Shown: positions 12,901 to 25,320 of the stretch, piece by piece | How positions within the stretch are numbered: position 1 is the stretch's first letter | How the letters are laid out: every line of letters starts with the position of its first letter | Assembly (NCBI GenBank): GCA_949152475.1 | Contig: OX424561.1 | Location: forward strand, 6,882,001-6,946,000 | Direction of reading: 5' to 3' | Origin: Terebella lapidaria | Lineage: Eukaryota; Annelida; Polychaeta; Terebellida; Terebellidae | Length of the DNA stretch: 64,000 nt | Notes under the pieces: model-generated | What the model saw: only the letters and a program-made list of their open reading frames with translations | The model's database searches: none | Told to the model about the DNA's origin: nothing | Made by a program: the position numbers and the translations under genes

Positions 12901-13540
12901 TTCGAGTTATCGTCCGGAAACCAAGTTTCAAGATCAGCATCGATTTCATCCTCAAGGACCTCACGGACCTCGGAGCCGGATCAAAAAAAATAATACACCC
13001 TAGAGATGTTTGTCTGGGGCGACGAGTCCGAAAATAACGTCCGTTTCGCTCTACGATGCACGGTTTCTGAGATATGCAGGAAGCCTCAAGGATGAATCAG
13101 CAAAAAATTATTTCGACCTCTAGGTCAAAGGTCGTTTGACGGATCGAGCCCAAAATCAATAGGGTTCTTCCCTGGTGGCATATGAACCTCCATGCAGAGT
13201 TCTGCAACTATTGCGTAAATATTTTTCCAGTTATCGTCCGGAAACCAAGTCTCAAAATTAGCCTTGATTTCATCCTCACGGACCTCACGGACCTCGGATC
13301 CGGCTCAAAAAGAATAGGGTTCTTCCACATATCATTTCTGACTTGTGAAAATTTGACTAGAATCCGTCAAGGCAATCTAAAGTTATCGTCCGGAAACCAA
13401 AAGTGGCGGAAGAAGAAAAAAAAGAAAAAAAAAAAAAAAAAAAAAAAAATTCTGCTAAAACCATAAAGGCATTTCTGCCGAAATGCCTTAATTCTGCTAA
13501 AACCATAAAGGCATTTCTGCTGAAATGCCTTAATTATGGA
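9932..13540 (+). repeat. Composite repeat: two head-to-tail copies carrying a 147-bp satellite
   Basis: The opening block ACTAGACGTCAAGGCCTAAA occurs at 9932 and again at 11221, directly after the A tract of the first copy. Each copy runs from this opening, through a satellite (6 then about 10 monomers), through a block with ACCTCTAGGTCAAAGGTCG and CACGGACCTC words, to a CCGGAAACC..GGCGGAAG end with an A tract. The second copy also has an inserted partial repetition at 12985-13180. It is followed by two hairpins with arms AAGGCATTTC / GAAATGCCTT at 13466-13489 and 13508-13531. The two copies are very similar, which suggests recent tandem duplication. Confidence 0.8.
9996..12760. repeat. 147-bp tandem satellite, two blocks
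   Basis: The word AGATATCGAC and variants starts at 10131, 10263, 10410, 10557, 10694 and 10841 in block one. In block two it starts at 11422, 11569, 11717, 11864, 12011, 12158, 12305, 12452, 12599 and 12746. The spacing is 147 bp almost throughout; 132 and 137 reflect small deletions. Each monomer carries CGACGAGTCCGAAAATAACG, CGTTTCGCTCTACGAC and GGGTCAAGGTCAAAGT. Because 147 is divisible by three, open frames run across several monomers on both strands. They look like a by-product, with no gene signals. Confidence 0.92.
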
Positions 13541-13546
13541 CGATGG

Positions 13547-13758
13547 ATGTACTGTAAACGTACTAATTTTTGCGGTGGATTTATTTTGCGGATTTCGCGG
13601 TAATATCAAAACCGCAAAATTAAATCCACCCAAAACTTTGTCCATATGGGAGAACAAAGTAAAACGAAGGTAAAACCGCAAAATTAAATCCACCGCAAAA
13701 TGTCTGAGGTACAAAGTCGCAAAATTAAATACCTGCAAAATTACGTACATTTACAGTG
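13547..13758. mobile_element. TTCGCG/TTGCGG-type inverted-repeat element, diverged copy
   Basis: It begins TGTACTGTAAACGTACTAAT and ends ACGTACATTTACAGTGA. The interior has GCGGTGGATTTATTTTGCGG and its complement CCGCAAAATTAAATCCACC. It is the same architecture as 2538-3044, with GCGG replacing CGCGG. Confidence 0.65.
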
Positions 13759-13774
13759 AATACAACCAATTAAA

Positions 13775-13965
13775 TACCTGAATATGCTCAGATTCCCACA
13801 ATCCCGTTTTCGGCTGATAGTTAATTTTTCCAATTTTTGCAACAAAAGTCTGAAATTTGGTAGATTATTGCCATTTGACTCCCAGGTGAAGTATTCCAAG
13901 TTAAAACGACGCCAAATAGCATCACAAAAATATCAGCAATAAAACGGTGTAAACAAAAAAACAGA
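13775..13965 (-). mobile_element. Fragment of the TACTC...GAGTA inverted-repeat family
   Basis: It shares blocks with the complete copies at 48246-48660 and 53590-54155: CAGATTCCCACAATCCCGTT, GTCTGAAATTTGGTAGA, TTTGACTCCCAGGTGAAGTA and AAACGGTGTAAAC. The left half is missing. Confidence 0.65.
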
Positions 13966-14445
13966 GTATGATGTACATTCATACCCATATTCATTAATCT
14001 ACTACTAGTTTGAAAGGATGTTGGAAAGCATATGAACTGTTGGTATTTTTTTATGTTGGATTATTCAAAGAAAGTAATGGATATGTTGCTTTCTTTAACC
14101 AAATAATATAACAATATTAACAATACTGTAATCGTATAAAATTTCGCGTGTATCAATGTTCACGTTTTCAACATCTCAACATGTTCGCGTGGATTTAAGT
14201 TCGCGTTTTTATGTTGGGTGTGGGATCAGGTATTTTAAATTGGTAAGTAATTGTACCAATTTAATACACAAGGCCCAAAATTTTTTGATCATAGATGTAT
14301 GTTTGCCATAAACTGCAAATGATTAGTAGTACAATACTTGTACAGTATGTTCACGTTATACTAGTGCTAGTATGTTGCATTACTAGCATACTAGTATACT
14401 AGTATATTCAAACAAGGAACAAAAAAATTAGCCCAAGGGCTAAGA

Positions 14446-16123
14446 TAGGTTACCGGACAACTTTAGTTGAAACAGGACAGGTGAGATATGACGTTAAGAT
14501 AAACCAATCATCTTCGTGAACTTCAATGTCATCATTAAGTGTGCAGCATATAACCTTGTATTCATGTATGTTCAAAATACAAATACAAGGTCTATCTACA
14601 AGTCTTTTGTCTATAAACGAAATTTACACATTTCTTGTTGGACGTGACACTGAGATATAGCACTCAATGTCATCTGACGTCAAGTTCAACGTCACCCAAA
14701 AAAGCCACATATATATGTGGTATACATGTATATGACTTCCAATTCCAGCTATACCTACAAACATTTTTTGGCTGTAAAAAATTTACGACCAAAAATTAAA
14801 TTTGGGGCCTATTCAGCCTAAATTTCTAGCCTTTTGAGCAATTCAAGGCACTTTATACACTATATACATATTTATACACATCATGTCAAAAACCCCAATT
14901 ACTATGTTTTGAAATAAAAATCTCAAAAGTGATCAGACAGTTTTCGATTAAAGACAAACAAGGTGCAAATTTGGGCATTTTTCGACTCAAAAATGGCTGT
15001 TTTGACATTTCAAGGTCATCCAAGGTCAAATTCAAGGTCACCACACAAGTCTTCATATATGACTTCCCATTTGAAAGTGCTAATTTCTAAGCTCTATCTT
15101 CAAGCATTCCATGACTACAGTCTAGGCAGCTCCCATTATGAAGGAAAAAAGTGCCGAAAATTTTCTAAGGCCAAATTTTTTTTCAAAGGGTGAAAAAATT
15201 TTTTTTGCCTAGAAATGGCCCGAAATGGATAGTAACGCGATTTGGGGCAAAAAAAAATTTTTTCGCCGACCCGTAAAAAATTCAAAATGGCCGCCACACG
15301 GAGACCGGCGATTCAAGGGCAACAAAACTTATACACATCATAAAGGTACATAAGGGGAATCTTCTGAAAACTAAAATCTCAAAACTGATCAGACAGTTTT
15401 CGAGAAAAGACAGAAAAGATGCAAATTTGGGCATTTTTCGACCCAAAAATGGCTATTTTGACCTTTCAAGGTCATCCAAGGTCAAATTCAAGGTCACCAC
15501 ACAAGTCGCCATATATGACTTCCCATTTGAAAGTGCCAATATCTAAGCTCTATCTTTAAGCGTTCTATGAGTACAGTCCGGGCAGCTCCCATTATGAAGG
15601 AAAAAAGTGCCGAAAATTTTCTAAGTCCAAATTTTTTTTCAAAGGGTGAAAAATTTTTTTTTGCCTAGAAATGGCCCGAAATGGATAGTAACGCGATTTG
15701 GGGCAAAAAAATTTTTTTTCGCCGACCCGTCAAAAATTCAAAATGGCCGCCACACGGAGACCGGCGATTCAAGGGCAACAAAACTTATACACATCATAAA
15801 GGTACATAAGGGGAATCTTTTGAAACAAAAATCTCAAAACTGATCAGACAGTTTTTGAGAAAATGGCCGCCAAAGTCCAAAATTGGCCATTTTTCGTCAA
15901 AAATGGCCGCCATTTTGAGAAAAATGCGAAAATCAAAAAACTAAAAAAAAACCCCCTCTTGAAATATTTTTAGGCATTTTTGTGCAAAATTTTAGAAAAA
16001 TTCGCTTGTAAACTTTAAAGATACAGCTGTGGACGGACGACGGACGACGGACGCCGGACGACGGACGGACGACGGACGCAACGTGACGGCAATAGGTTAT
16101 CGGACCATAGGTCCGGTAACCTA
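14446..16123 (+). mobile_element. Interspersed repeat with TAGGTTACCGGAC ends and internal duplications
   Basis: The left end reads TTAGCCCAAGGGCTAA (14429-14444, a near palindrome) then TAGGTTACCGGAC. The right end is the complement GTCCGGTAACCTA (16111-16123), preceded by GGTTATCGGACC, so the right end alone can fold into a hairpin. A body unit of about 456 bp occurs twice (GCAAATTTGGGCATTTTTCG at 14965 with one change, and at 15421). It contains ATGGCCGCC blocks and TCAAGGTCA words. GACGGACGACGGACG repeats precede the end. There is no coding capacity. Related copies are at 33668-35846, 28350-29260 (diverged) and inside the 10.6 kb transposon in reverse. Confidence 0.75.
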
Positions 16124-16205
16124 AAAACACAAACGGTCAATACTCAGTAAATCTATTGATTGTTTATTTCTGCCAGAGCACATGAACTAACGGTGGCGAC
16201 ATCAA

Positions 16206-16393
16206 CCAAGGAAGGCATTTGTGAGACAATTATCACCATGTTGTTCTGCCGGCTGGTCATTTCCCGACGAACTACACTGACATAGTGCTGTTGGTCGCTG
16301 TTGGTCAGAAAAGTATCCCACCGTCAGAGTGACACGTGACACATTCAGCGACCTATGGGCGATAATCGTCTCACAAATTTATGCCTTTCTTGG
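16206..16393. mobile_element. 188-bp palindromic MITE
   Basis: The left arm CCAAGGAAGGCATTTGTGAG is matched by the right arm CTCACAAATTTATGCCTTTC TTGG with small gaps. Between the arms lie CTGTTGGTCGCTGTTGGTCA and GTGACACGTGACAC words. It is non-coding. Confidence 0.65.
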
Positions 16394-16462
16394 TGAGCGA
16401 CAGCATGGATGGAACACATTAAAATCTATAATAAGATTTCAAGCGTGATCTGGTCTGCATAT

Positions 16463-16572
16463 GTATTTATTTTCGCCGTTTTTTCGCGTGTATTTATTTT
16501 CGCGTTTTTTTTTTTCAAACGCGAAATTCGCGAAATTAATACATCGCGAAATTTCATACATTTACAGTACAT
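16463..16572. mobile_element. Short TTCGCG-type palindromic element
   Basis: TATTTATTTTCGCGTTTTT faces AACGCGAAATTCGCGAAATT in inverted orientation. It ends in CATACATTTACAGTACATG, like the other members of this group at 2538 and 13547. Confidence 0.6.
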
Positions 16573-17379
16573 GCGTATATGTATCATGTGTATCAGCATG
16601 ACCAAAAATCAGCATGTAATTCAATAGCTGACTTTCGAATAATTATCTAATTAACTTGTGGTTCAGGGCAGTCACTCTCCAAGTTGGATTGTATTGGATT
16701 TATTCAGAGATTGAACATTCCTATAACGACCTGAAGCAGATCAAAGTACATCTATCAGCTCCCCCATCACCACCACTGGGAATCCCGGTTCAGCAACCGT
16801 AATCCTCACCAAGCACCAAGTTCATTGGGAGGAACTACCTAGCGTGCATGCTCGAATAAAGAATAAGTATCAACTCCTTTATAAATGTTCAGGCACCACC
16901 TGCGAACTGAACTGTCAATGCCTGAACAGTTATTTATTAAAAGAAGTTTATATTTATTATTTATTTGAGCATGTAAAGTAGAGGTGCGCCTTTAAACTGA
17001 CATGGTTGGTTTATTGTCCTCTCCAGGCCGAAGGACAACATACATCAGGTGCTAAATTCCCCAATAAGCGAGACTTAGGATCGAACCAAGGACTACCTCT
17101 GAGCAACTGACACCCGACAACGAAATTGAATGAATACTTAATTGACTTGACTTACGAGTTGTCAAATACCGGGGATCCCCATATTTGAGCCCCTCTTTGG
17201 ATAAGCCCATGGGCTGATACAAGGGGAGTACTACTCTTGTACAGGCCCATGGGCTTATAAACGGAATATAATTTTGTCTTGCTTTAGACTTTTTCGTACA
17301 TTGTAGTGTTGGTACCTGGAATAAGCTACTGAAATGAAAGTGATAAAAGATGTACATGTGCCTTGTCCAGGGCTACTAA

Positions 17380-17488
17380 CACGCAGGGTAAGCGAGAATG
17401 CCGAGTTGCGCACAAAATACGTTGCTTTGCCGAGTTGCGCACAAGAAATACCGAGTTGCGCACAGGAAATGCCGAGGCGCGCCGAAAT
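17380..17488 (+). repeat. Left terminal inverted repeat of the 10.6 kb transposon
   Basis: 109 bp, 108 matching the complement of the right end. It contains an internal direct repeat GCCGAGTTGCGCACA at three positions with 20-40 bp spacing, plausibly multiple transposase-binding sites. A weaker subterminal relative, GCTGGGTTGCGCACA, lies at about 17892. Confidence 0.93.
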
Positions 17489-17585
17489 CAGGCTATGTGC
17501 ACTACGCTCCGTGCGAAAAGTAAGTAAATATGGGTGTTTATATCAACAATATCGGATGAAATTCATGTCTATCCGGATCTCCTGA

Positions 17586-17699
17586 TATGTCAAGTGCCTA
17601 CATAGTTGGATGTAGAACGATCTGTAAAGAAATGATGGAGCACGAAGTGGAAAACTTTGTCGCTACTTCCCCGATTCCCCTATTATCACCCAGTGCACG
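17586..17699 (+). CDS. Candidate first exon of the transposon's YqaJ gene
   Basis: ATG at 17586 opens a frame reading MSSAYIVGCRTICKEMMEHE... with no stop to beyond 17699. It is the only reasonable initiator I see between the left terminal repeat and the nested repeats, and the main exon at 20504 needs an upstream exon ending in phase 1. Possible donors are the GT at about 17632 and the GT at 17700, both mediocre. It is an inference only. Confidence 0.25.
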
Positions 17700-18797
17700 T
17701 TTCACAAGCTTATGGTGTATCTTAAATAGTTGAACAGATACGTTATATTGTTTAATTGCTTTTATATACATATATTAGAGCTATTCTTGTCATATATGCA
17801 ATCATATCTTGACATATACAAACAATATATTGGTATTCAAAAATAATTCCGTGACCCCTGCCGAGTAACGCACGGCAAAGTGTTGGTAACTGCTGGGTTG
17901 CGCACAAATGAATAAATATATGCTAACTTGCTCAGACAAAAGTATAAAACGTCCATTTTACTTTGATCATATGTTTATTTATTTATAGTCAGTTATGTAT
18001 TCTGAAAGGGAAAACCAGATAGTACACCACAGTATGCCTGCTACCCCTAGGGCCTTGTCTGTGTCTGGGACACTATGCAGATAAAATCCTTGTAGCCTAG
18101 ATAGCGTACGTTTGTGTTGTGCACCAGTCACACCAAGGCCCCTGACGTCTCCGGACCATCCCGGCCTGAAAGTAGTTGGTCAAATTCTTGCTGGGTCCAT
18201 GACGATCAATGGTGATCCTGGGTAGTCCGAGACTGTTTTTTTTAAATCCTTGGTAGTCCGGGAAGGTTCGTTTGGGTCTGGGACAATCCTGGAAAGTCTG
18301 TTGACAACGTCTTGAATCTGAGGTGTTCCAGGGATAGTTTGTGGCGCTGTCGTGCTGATTGCCGTGTTGGATCCGTGTTCATCCTTAGTGCTGTTGGGTG
18401 GGGTCCTGATGAAGGGATACAGGGACAAATACTGCCGATACATTTTCACCTCGATCACCCCGCACCACCCAGGATCACCATGGACCAAGGAATGGCTAGA
18501 TCTGGGATGATCCTGGGTGTTCCTGTCTTTGGTGTTACTGTTGCTTTATGAGCGAACGTGTATAGGATGTCATATCTTATGGCACACCTAATGGTCATTT
18601 TGAAATAGACGTAATGTGAATTGAGTGTTAAAAAAACTCATTGTCATGTGTGTTGTGAAATGTAGGGCCTATACATTAGATCCTGTGCCCAAAACACTTG
18701 TAAGATCATATCTGGGGACTTAGAGTTTTTCGTACCTCCGCACATCTTGCCCTCCGCAGTGCGGAGCCCCAGACTCCATGTATGGGAAATGTAACAG

Positions 18798-19590
18798 GGA
18801 AGGGTGTGGGTCCTAGATGATGACAATCGTATGAATCCATTCCAACGGCCCCTCAATATATGAACCCCGGCCCACTTGACTTACAGCTGACGGCAAGGCC
18901 GCGATCTCTTCTTGCACAGTGGTGCAAGCGTGAGGGAAGTCTCTGGTGAACCTCCGCAACCCGCGGACCTGTGAGGGACGTCTCCGCAGTAAACGAACCT
19001 CAGCATCCGCGGACTTGTGAAAGAAGTCTTTGATGACCTATCGCCATGGCGTTGTGTCCGTCGTCAGTCTACATTTTTATTTTACTCCTAGAACGCATGA
19101 AGATAGAGCTTAGAAATTGGCACTTTCAAATGGGAAGTCATGTTTGGCGACTTGTATGCTGACCTTGAATTTGGCCTTAGGTGACCTTGAAAGGTCAAAA
19201 CAGCCATTTTTGGGTCGAAAAATTTCCAAATTTTCACCTTGTTTGTCTTTTCTCCAAAACTGTCTAATCAGTTTTGAGATTTTTGTTTCAAAATATTCCT
19301 CTTATGTAACTTTATGACGTGTATAAGTTTTGTTGCCCTTGAATCGTCGATCTCCGTGTTGCGGCCATTTTTGACGAGTCAGCGAAAACCTTTTTTTTCG
19401 CCCCTAATCGCATTACTATCCATTTTGGGCCATTTCTAGGGCAGAAAAAAATTTCACCCTTGAGAAATTTTTTAGCTGCCTTGCCGTCAGCTGTAAGTCA
19501 AGAGGGCCGGGGTTCATATATTGAGGGGCCGTTGGAATGGATTCATACGATTGTCATCATCTGGGACCCACACCACACCCTTCTTTTTTT
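18798..19590. mobile_element. Fold-back with about 97-bp arms inside the transposon
   Basis: The segment near 18802-18898 (GGGTGTGGGTCC...GACGGCAAGG) recurs inverted at about 19481-19578 with about three differences. Both arms include the phrase CCGGGGTTCATATATTGAGG or its complement. The arms enclose about 580 bp with TCCGCGGAC words and part of the AGGTCA-rich repeat family. It is non-coding and probably a nested insertion in the first intron of the YqaJ gene. Confidence 0.75.
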
Positions 19591-20460
19591 CAAGATTTGT
19601 TTCCTTCATAATGGGAGCTGTCGGGACTGTACTCATAGAACACTTGAAGATACAGGTTAGAAATTGACACTTTCAAATAGGAAGTCATATATGGCGATTT
19701 GTACGGTGACCTTGAATTTGACATTGGATGACCTTGGAATGTCAAAACAGCCATTTTGGGGTAAAAAATGCCCAGATTTGCTTCTATATATGAAGTGCTT
19801 GCAGATAGAGCTCATGTTTGCATTATGAACAAATAGGAAGACACATATGGCACAACTAATGATGACCTTGAACTTGACGTCAGATGACCATGAGTGCCAA
19901 ATGTCTGACTAGGAATGTGTAAATTGACCTGAGCGGCCTAAACGATTCCACCCAGTTATATCTTTGTAATATGAACATATAGAATATCAAATTCCGCACA
20001 CATACATGCAATGGTGACATCGCAGTTCACACGGATGACCTTGATTGGTAAATCTCAATGTCATATGTTCACACTGTGAACCTTGATTGGGAAATCTCAA
20101 GGTCTGTTACCTGCCATTGCTGCCATGGCCAAACCAAAATTGTTCGGTAACTTGTCTCAACCTTTGGGCTAATTTTTAAAGTTTGCGGACAGACCTTTTA
20201 GCAATTTTGCACAAACATGTCTAAAAAATTTAAAAAGGGAGTTATTTTTCAGTTTTTTATTTTCGATTTTGTTTTCAAAATGGCGGTCATTTATGGTGAA
20301 AAAGGGCCAATTCTGGACTTTGACGGTCGTTTTCTCAAAATCTGTTCAGTAACTTTTTTTCTGATTTATCCATAAAATTCCTCATATCCTGTGACGTTTA
20401 TAAGTTTCGTTAGCCTTGAATCGCTCGGGATGGGCCATTTTGGCCCCAAATGGGACAATA
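19060..20460 (-). mobile_element. Reverse-oriented AGGTCA-rich repeat nested in the transposon
   Basis: The complement of this stretch matches the family at 14446-16123. It includes GACCTTGAATTTGACATTGG, AACAGCCATTTTTGGGTCG, the ATGGCCGCC block reversed, and near 20133-20175 GTTCGGTAAC..CAACCTTTGGGCTAAT, which corresponds to that family's left end. A second partial unit follows to 20460. It lies just upstream of the acceptor of the YqaJ gene's main exon. Confidence 0.65.
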
Positions 20461-20503
20461 ATGTGTTCCATTATTATTTGACCTTTGGTTCATATTTCCC
20501 CAG

Positions 20504-23500
20504 TGGATAATACAAAGAGGAAAAGAAAAAATAGTCAACTCACTCTATATCTTGCTCGGAAGAGGAGAAGGCGAGAATCTGAGGGTGCAAAATCTATTCC
20601 GGGATCTTCTACAGAAGGTAGCACACGGAAAGCAGACAAAACACCAATTACTTCAATGTCGGAATCTTCCAAACAAGTCTTGTCTCGAGCACCAGTTAAG
20701 AAAAGACGTCTTAGAAGATGGAGACGACTATTTGACGTATCACACCCAGATCAATGTGCCAAGCAGCTGTCTCAGGACGCAGGACAACTCTGTCACTTAC
20801 TATACCAAGCAGGGGTGCTGAGCGATTTCATGACCTTGATTAACGTGCTTTGTGATGGTCGCCTACAACCGGATAATTTATCGTTACTGTTGTGTCTGGA
20901 GCGGGCTAAGTATTCTTCTCTGATATCAACTACCTACATGACCTATTCAAAACAAACTCTAAAATTCTGGAAAGTTGTGTTCAGACTTCTGAAAGGAAAA
21001 GCCCTCCGTCTATTTGCTGGACCAAAAAATGCAGGTCAAGGGGGTAAATGTAGTGACAAGAGTTACGATCCAGTGCAATCCAAATGCAATTTTGCTGTAC
21101 CAAGTCAGAGCGTTCTTCGAACTAATGATGCTTCAAATCCAGTACCAAAGGAAATAAACCCTGGCATTCTTCCAGACGTTCTGGCTCTTCTTGAACCTGA
21201 TAAAGACAAAAAAGAGTTTGTCATCGCAGTTGATGGCAAGAAAGTTGCTCAGGGGTTAGACGACACTCGTGGAGATATTGACCTTTGGGGTCATGAGATG
21301 CCAAACAAAAAAATGAAGCAAGAACAGATTGCAGAAAGCTTAGCACTATGTTCAGAGATAGCCGAAGCAGTTAGTGACCTAGAATCCTCAAAAGTTCTCA
21401 TGGACTTTGACACGGAACTGAAGCAAAGTATCAAAGGACAATTGGCAAAGCTAGTTACTGCGACGAGCAACAACTTGCAGAATTTGAGGGAACTTGAGTT
21501 TCAACAGAAGAAACTGAGACAGAAGCTTGAAAATCTTGCTGATCGTAACCCAGATATGAAGGTGAGAGTTAAAATGATGATCTTTCAGAAGTAAGTGACG
21601 AATAATATATGATTCTTGTTCTGGTCCATATTCCACGTGAATATCCAACTCTGGTACCAATGTTCTATCAGGATATAAATGTCTAGTTACCCATTCGATG
21701 GTAGTTAGCACCACGTCACATGTATCGGTGTTTGCCTTTCAGGACAAGTACAAGTATGCCCTCAGCAAAACACAAGCGACAGTATATCAGTCAAAATCTG
21801 CGATCACAACTGGTCTGTCAGTCAACAGGTCTATATGTTGCATTGGCAGTGAGCTCGGACAGGCACACCATGCATATGTGCCAGGGTCGTTTGTTGATAT
21901 GAGTCATCAAGAAAACGTTTTGCTGTTGAAGAAACCTGAAGATTTGCCTCCTGAATTTCAGCTTCCCGAGTACACAAAACAGAGGACCCCTGAGTGGCTG
22001 AATTACCGAAAGGAAGCACCCGTAAGTGGCAGCACATTGCATAAAGCATTGGGATTGCGGCAATTGAAAGATCAGAAAGAGCACATAAAAGTCTTGCGAG
22101 GCGACAAAGAGCCAGAGGAAGTCACACCTGAACTCCAGGCAAGATTCGATCATGGTACAGAAAATGAAGACAATGCCATTGCAACCTTTGCATCACTGGT
22201 GGTTCCATTCCTATTCGATGACTGTTATGTTGTTGAAGAAGGCTGCAGTTTCATCACAAAGGAAGGTGGTGAAAAACTCATGGTCGTGTCAACGGACGGC
22301 ACTCTGAGACTACCGAATCAAGATATTATCAGTATCCTAGAAGTGAAATGTCCTATCGATTCGGATTACAAGTTGCCAGTGTACTACAAGCTTCCAAAGT
22401 GGTATGTGTGCCAGATGATGGCTGAGATGGCTTCCAAGTCGACATCGAGTGGTATATTCATCAGTTATTGCAGTAGTAGTTGCACCGTCCTGGAGGTCAC
22501 ATTTGATGAAGAACTCTGGCGACTCGTCAGAGAAGAGGTGGATCGAGTATATGGCAATGGGCGCAGTGCTCTCAAAGTGCCAACCAGGAGGAGTGATGCA
22601 GTGTCTATGATCAACCATAAGATCGAGCGTTTCATACACGAAAATGTGAAACTCATTCTCGAAGTTCCATCCCTGAAAAAATCAGACAACCCAGAGGAAC
22701 GGATACCTGGCAATGAGTCACCGTTCCTGCTACCAGACACAGACGTGGATTCAACAACTGAACAGCTCACAGTAGCAGACGTGGTCATGGCTATGAGCTC
22801 CACCGAAAAATTCATCAGGGAGGCTAATTTCCTGTGCCGCCGTAAAGCATCAGAGCTCCTGGCATTCGTGCTGACGGATACAGATCGTCTTGCAGACCCC
22901 AGTATTCCACATCATCTTCCGCTGGCATATGCATTGAAAGGCTACAGCTTAAACAACGAGACCGTCAGACAGATGACAGATGAAGTCAAACAAACTTGCC
23001 ACGAGAATGGTATCAGCATTTTATGTGAATGTTTCGATGGCCAATGGCACAATATATGTGTGCGTGATATTGAAGGGCAGCCACTGAACAAACTGGAGTT
23101 GCAGAAAGATGTGTGGAAAAATGCATGTGCGATGAAGAAGACAGCGCAGGTCACCTACTTCAAGTCCCTCTATGTTGGCGAAGCTGTTGCATCTAAGACA
23201 GAAGATGGCCCACTGCTGGTGAGGACGAAAGACGGCAACATGCAGAAGGTGAAAACCTACGTCATGTCAGACAGAAAGCAAAAGTCCACCAAAGAGAAGA
23301 TTGATCAACCAATTCTGTCTAGTGATCTTGACGCTGCTGTTACTTGTGATGTCGTCGCTGAAGTTGTTCTGGACCAGCCAGATACCCCTAGAAATGATGA
23401 CATAGTCACAAACGCCCTTGCGGACATTGATAATGATGATGAAGATGATGATGTGACAACCAGTGATCGAAACAACGTTGGGAGATTATCACTTATCACA

Positions 23501-25320
23501 AATCCCCTTCTGGATGTAATAGTGGAGAAACTCCAATCAGCTAATCAGAAAAAATGGAAGAATGTGACTATCAAATATCTCGTTGACCTCTTACAAACGA
23601 ATCAACTTTCAAAATTCACAAAGAACGAACTGCGAATCATTATATGCGAGATGACACATGACCGAAAAGAGCCACGTGGCAACTGTGACAAAGCGTCACT
23701 GATTGCAGTACTCTCCACATTGCTGGGACATCCAACTACTCCAACAGAACCTAACAAGAAAAGGAGCAAAAAACTACTGACGCTACGAGAGCTGTGTACA
23801 CGAGAATTGAGTGCCAAGACCTACCCCAAGTTTGCACTGTCAGTAGCAATTGCAACTCATCAATATGAATCTGCAGAACAAACGTGGAAATGCAAAACAG
23901 GGGCCCCGATGTCCATTGAAGTTGGTGATGATACGTATGATATGTTCTCTCAGCCAGAGTTCAGCCAAACGAGGAAAAAGTATGAACCATGCATCATTGA
24001 CCCAAGTCATCTACTGGTGAATAACAGGGTACGTATTCTTACCAGAGGAATTGATGGTGTAAAACCAAGTGCTTTCCACAAAATACCAGAAACACACCCA
24101 AACGTGATCAACAGGTCCTTCGTAGTCGACATAGTCGACAAGCAAAACGTTGCACATGCACAGAAGGTTTTCTCAGAAGACATGGAACAGGCCCTGCGTG
24201 ATAATGGCGACACTAGTGAGGCCGACTATGTCAAACTAGTACGACAGTGGTATGAAGCAATTGATGCTCCAGGAATCCCAGCGCAACGGAGAGTGACACA
24301 AATGAAGAATCTGAGAGATTACTTACTGAAGAATGTGGCTTTTGACAAATTCCCACCACAAGGTTTATACCTGAAAGGTCTGCCAGTCGTGCAGTTTTGT
24401 GGCTTCATACAAAACGTGGAGACACGAGTTCGTTTGTACATGCTTTCGAAGAATGGCACATACAACCATCGAGCTATTGGAACTCTGGCTGTGGAATCTT
24501 TCTTTGGAGACTTAACAGAAATGGATGCAACTGGGTGCCCACAAGCTGTCAGAATCCCGAGGATGATGTCACATGTGACAGAATTGAACCACTTCCGATA
24601 CAATGATGAAGACCGGTAGATAATCTTTATTGCTCTTGCATTTTTTAATGTGCTCTAAATATCAACACGTGTTGTAATAATAATATACAAGTAAATAAGG
24701 ATATTTACTTGAATATTAAGATGTGATCGTTTCGTGGGTTGCTCTGATTCACGCCCGAGCCCGTTCCCAATCGGAAAAAGTAATTCTACTGTTTAGAATC
24801 ACAGGTATTGGTACAATGATTGTTAGGTTACGACATGTATGAACATGTATGTATTACTTTTGTGTTGTATTGCTGGTGTGTATCATCAGGTGCTTTCACA
24901 TGGCGACGAAGAAAACATCGGTGTATCCATTCAAACCCCTCACACCTCAAATCTCAACAGATGCACCCCATGGGTTGCCAATCACTCTGCCACCACCGTC
25001 AGAAAGGGCAACACTATTCATTCAGTAAGTATTAAGCAACAACAGTAATGACATTGTCTAATAACACGTTCATTTCACAAATAATCACTCTCACACGTAT
25101 GTCCTGCCGCAGGGATCATTTCTTCGACACTGAGGAGAGACGACATGAGAAGAGACGCATGAAGTCGTCATCGGTGTCCAAACCATACCAGCCACAGAAA
25201 GGTGTCCAGCCTGTCAGAAGTCAGCGTTACAAAACTGACGAATCAAAAATTTTGGCGACGAACAAGCTCGGGGCCAGTGTGAACGATATCGAGAACGTTA
25301 CAATTATGAAGCATCTGTAA
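20504..25320 (+). CDS. Transposase-like protein with internal YqaJ (lambda-exonuclease fold) nuclease domain
   Basis: Four exons join in frame: 20504-21561, 21743-24615, 24890-25024 and 25113-25320 (TAA), about 1,423 codons. The upstream initiator exon is uncertain, because the frame starts at an acceptor (TTTCCCCAG at 20495-20503). Donors are GTGAGA, GTAGAT and GTAAGT. The N-terminus is very basic (KRKRKN, RKRRRRE, KKRRLRRWRR), then comes FVIAVDGKKVAQGL...DIDLWGHE around residue 245 and a coiled coil. The YqaJ domain (about 21980-22560) has RTPEWLNYRK, GTENEDNAI, STDGTL and LEVKCP, so its catalytic D and E-x-K are intact. Then follow CECFDGQWHN (Asp codon 23036-23038), an acidic linker, and LAVESFFGDL (Glu codon 24494-24496). 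The three acidic motifs resemble D, D and E of P-like transposases; that is inference. Poly(A) signal AATAAA is at 25498-25503. Confidence 0.85.

Noticed and set aside
13182..13466. Open frame ending in a poly-lysine tail
   Set aside because: The lysines are the A tract at the 3' end of a repeat; the same frame occurs at 10953 in the sister copy.
16680..16960. Open stretch with GNPGSATVILTKHQVHWEEL suggesting a retroelement gag
   Set aside because: It is short, needs a frame shift to connect with upstream sequence, and has no further retroelement features nearby.
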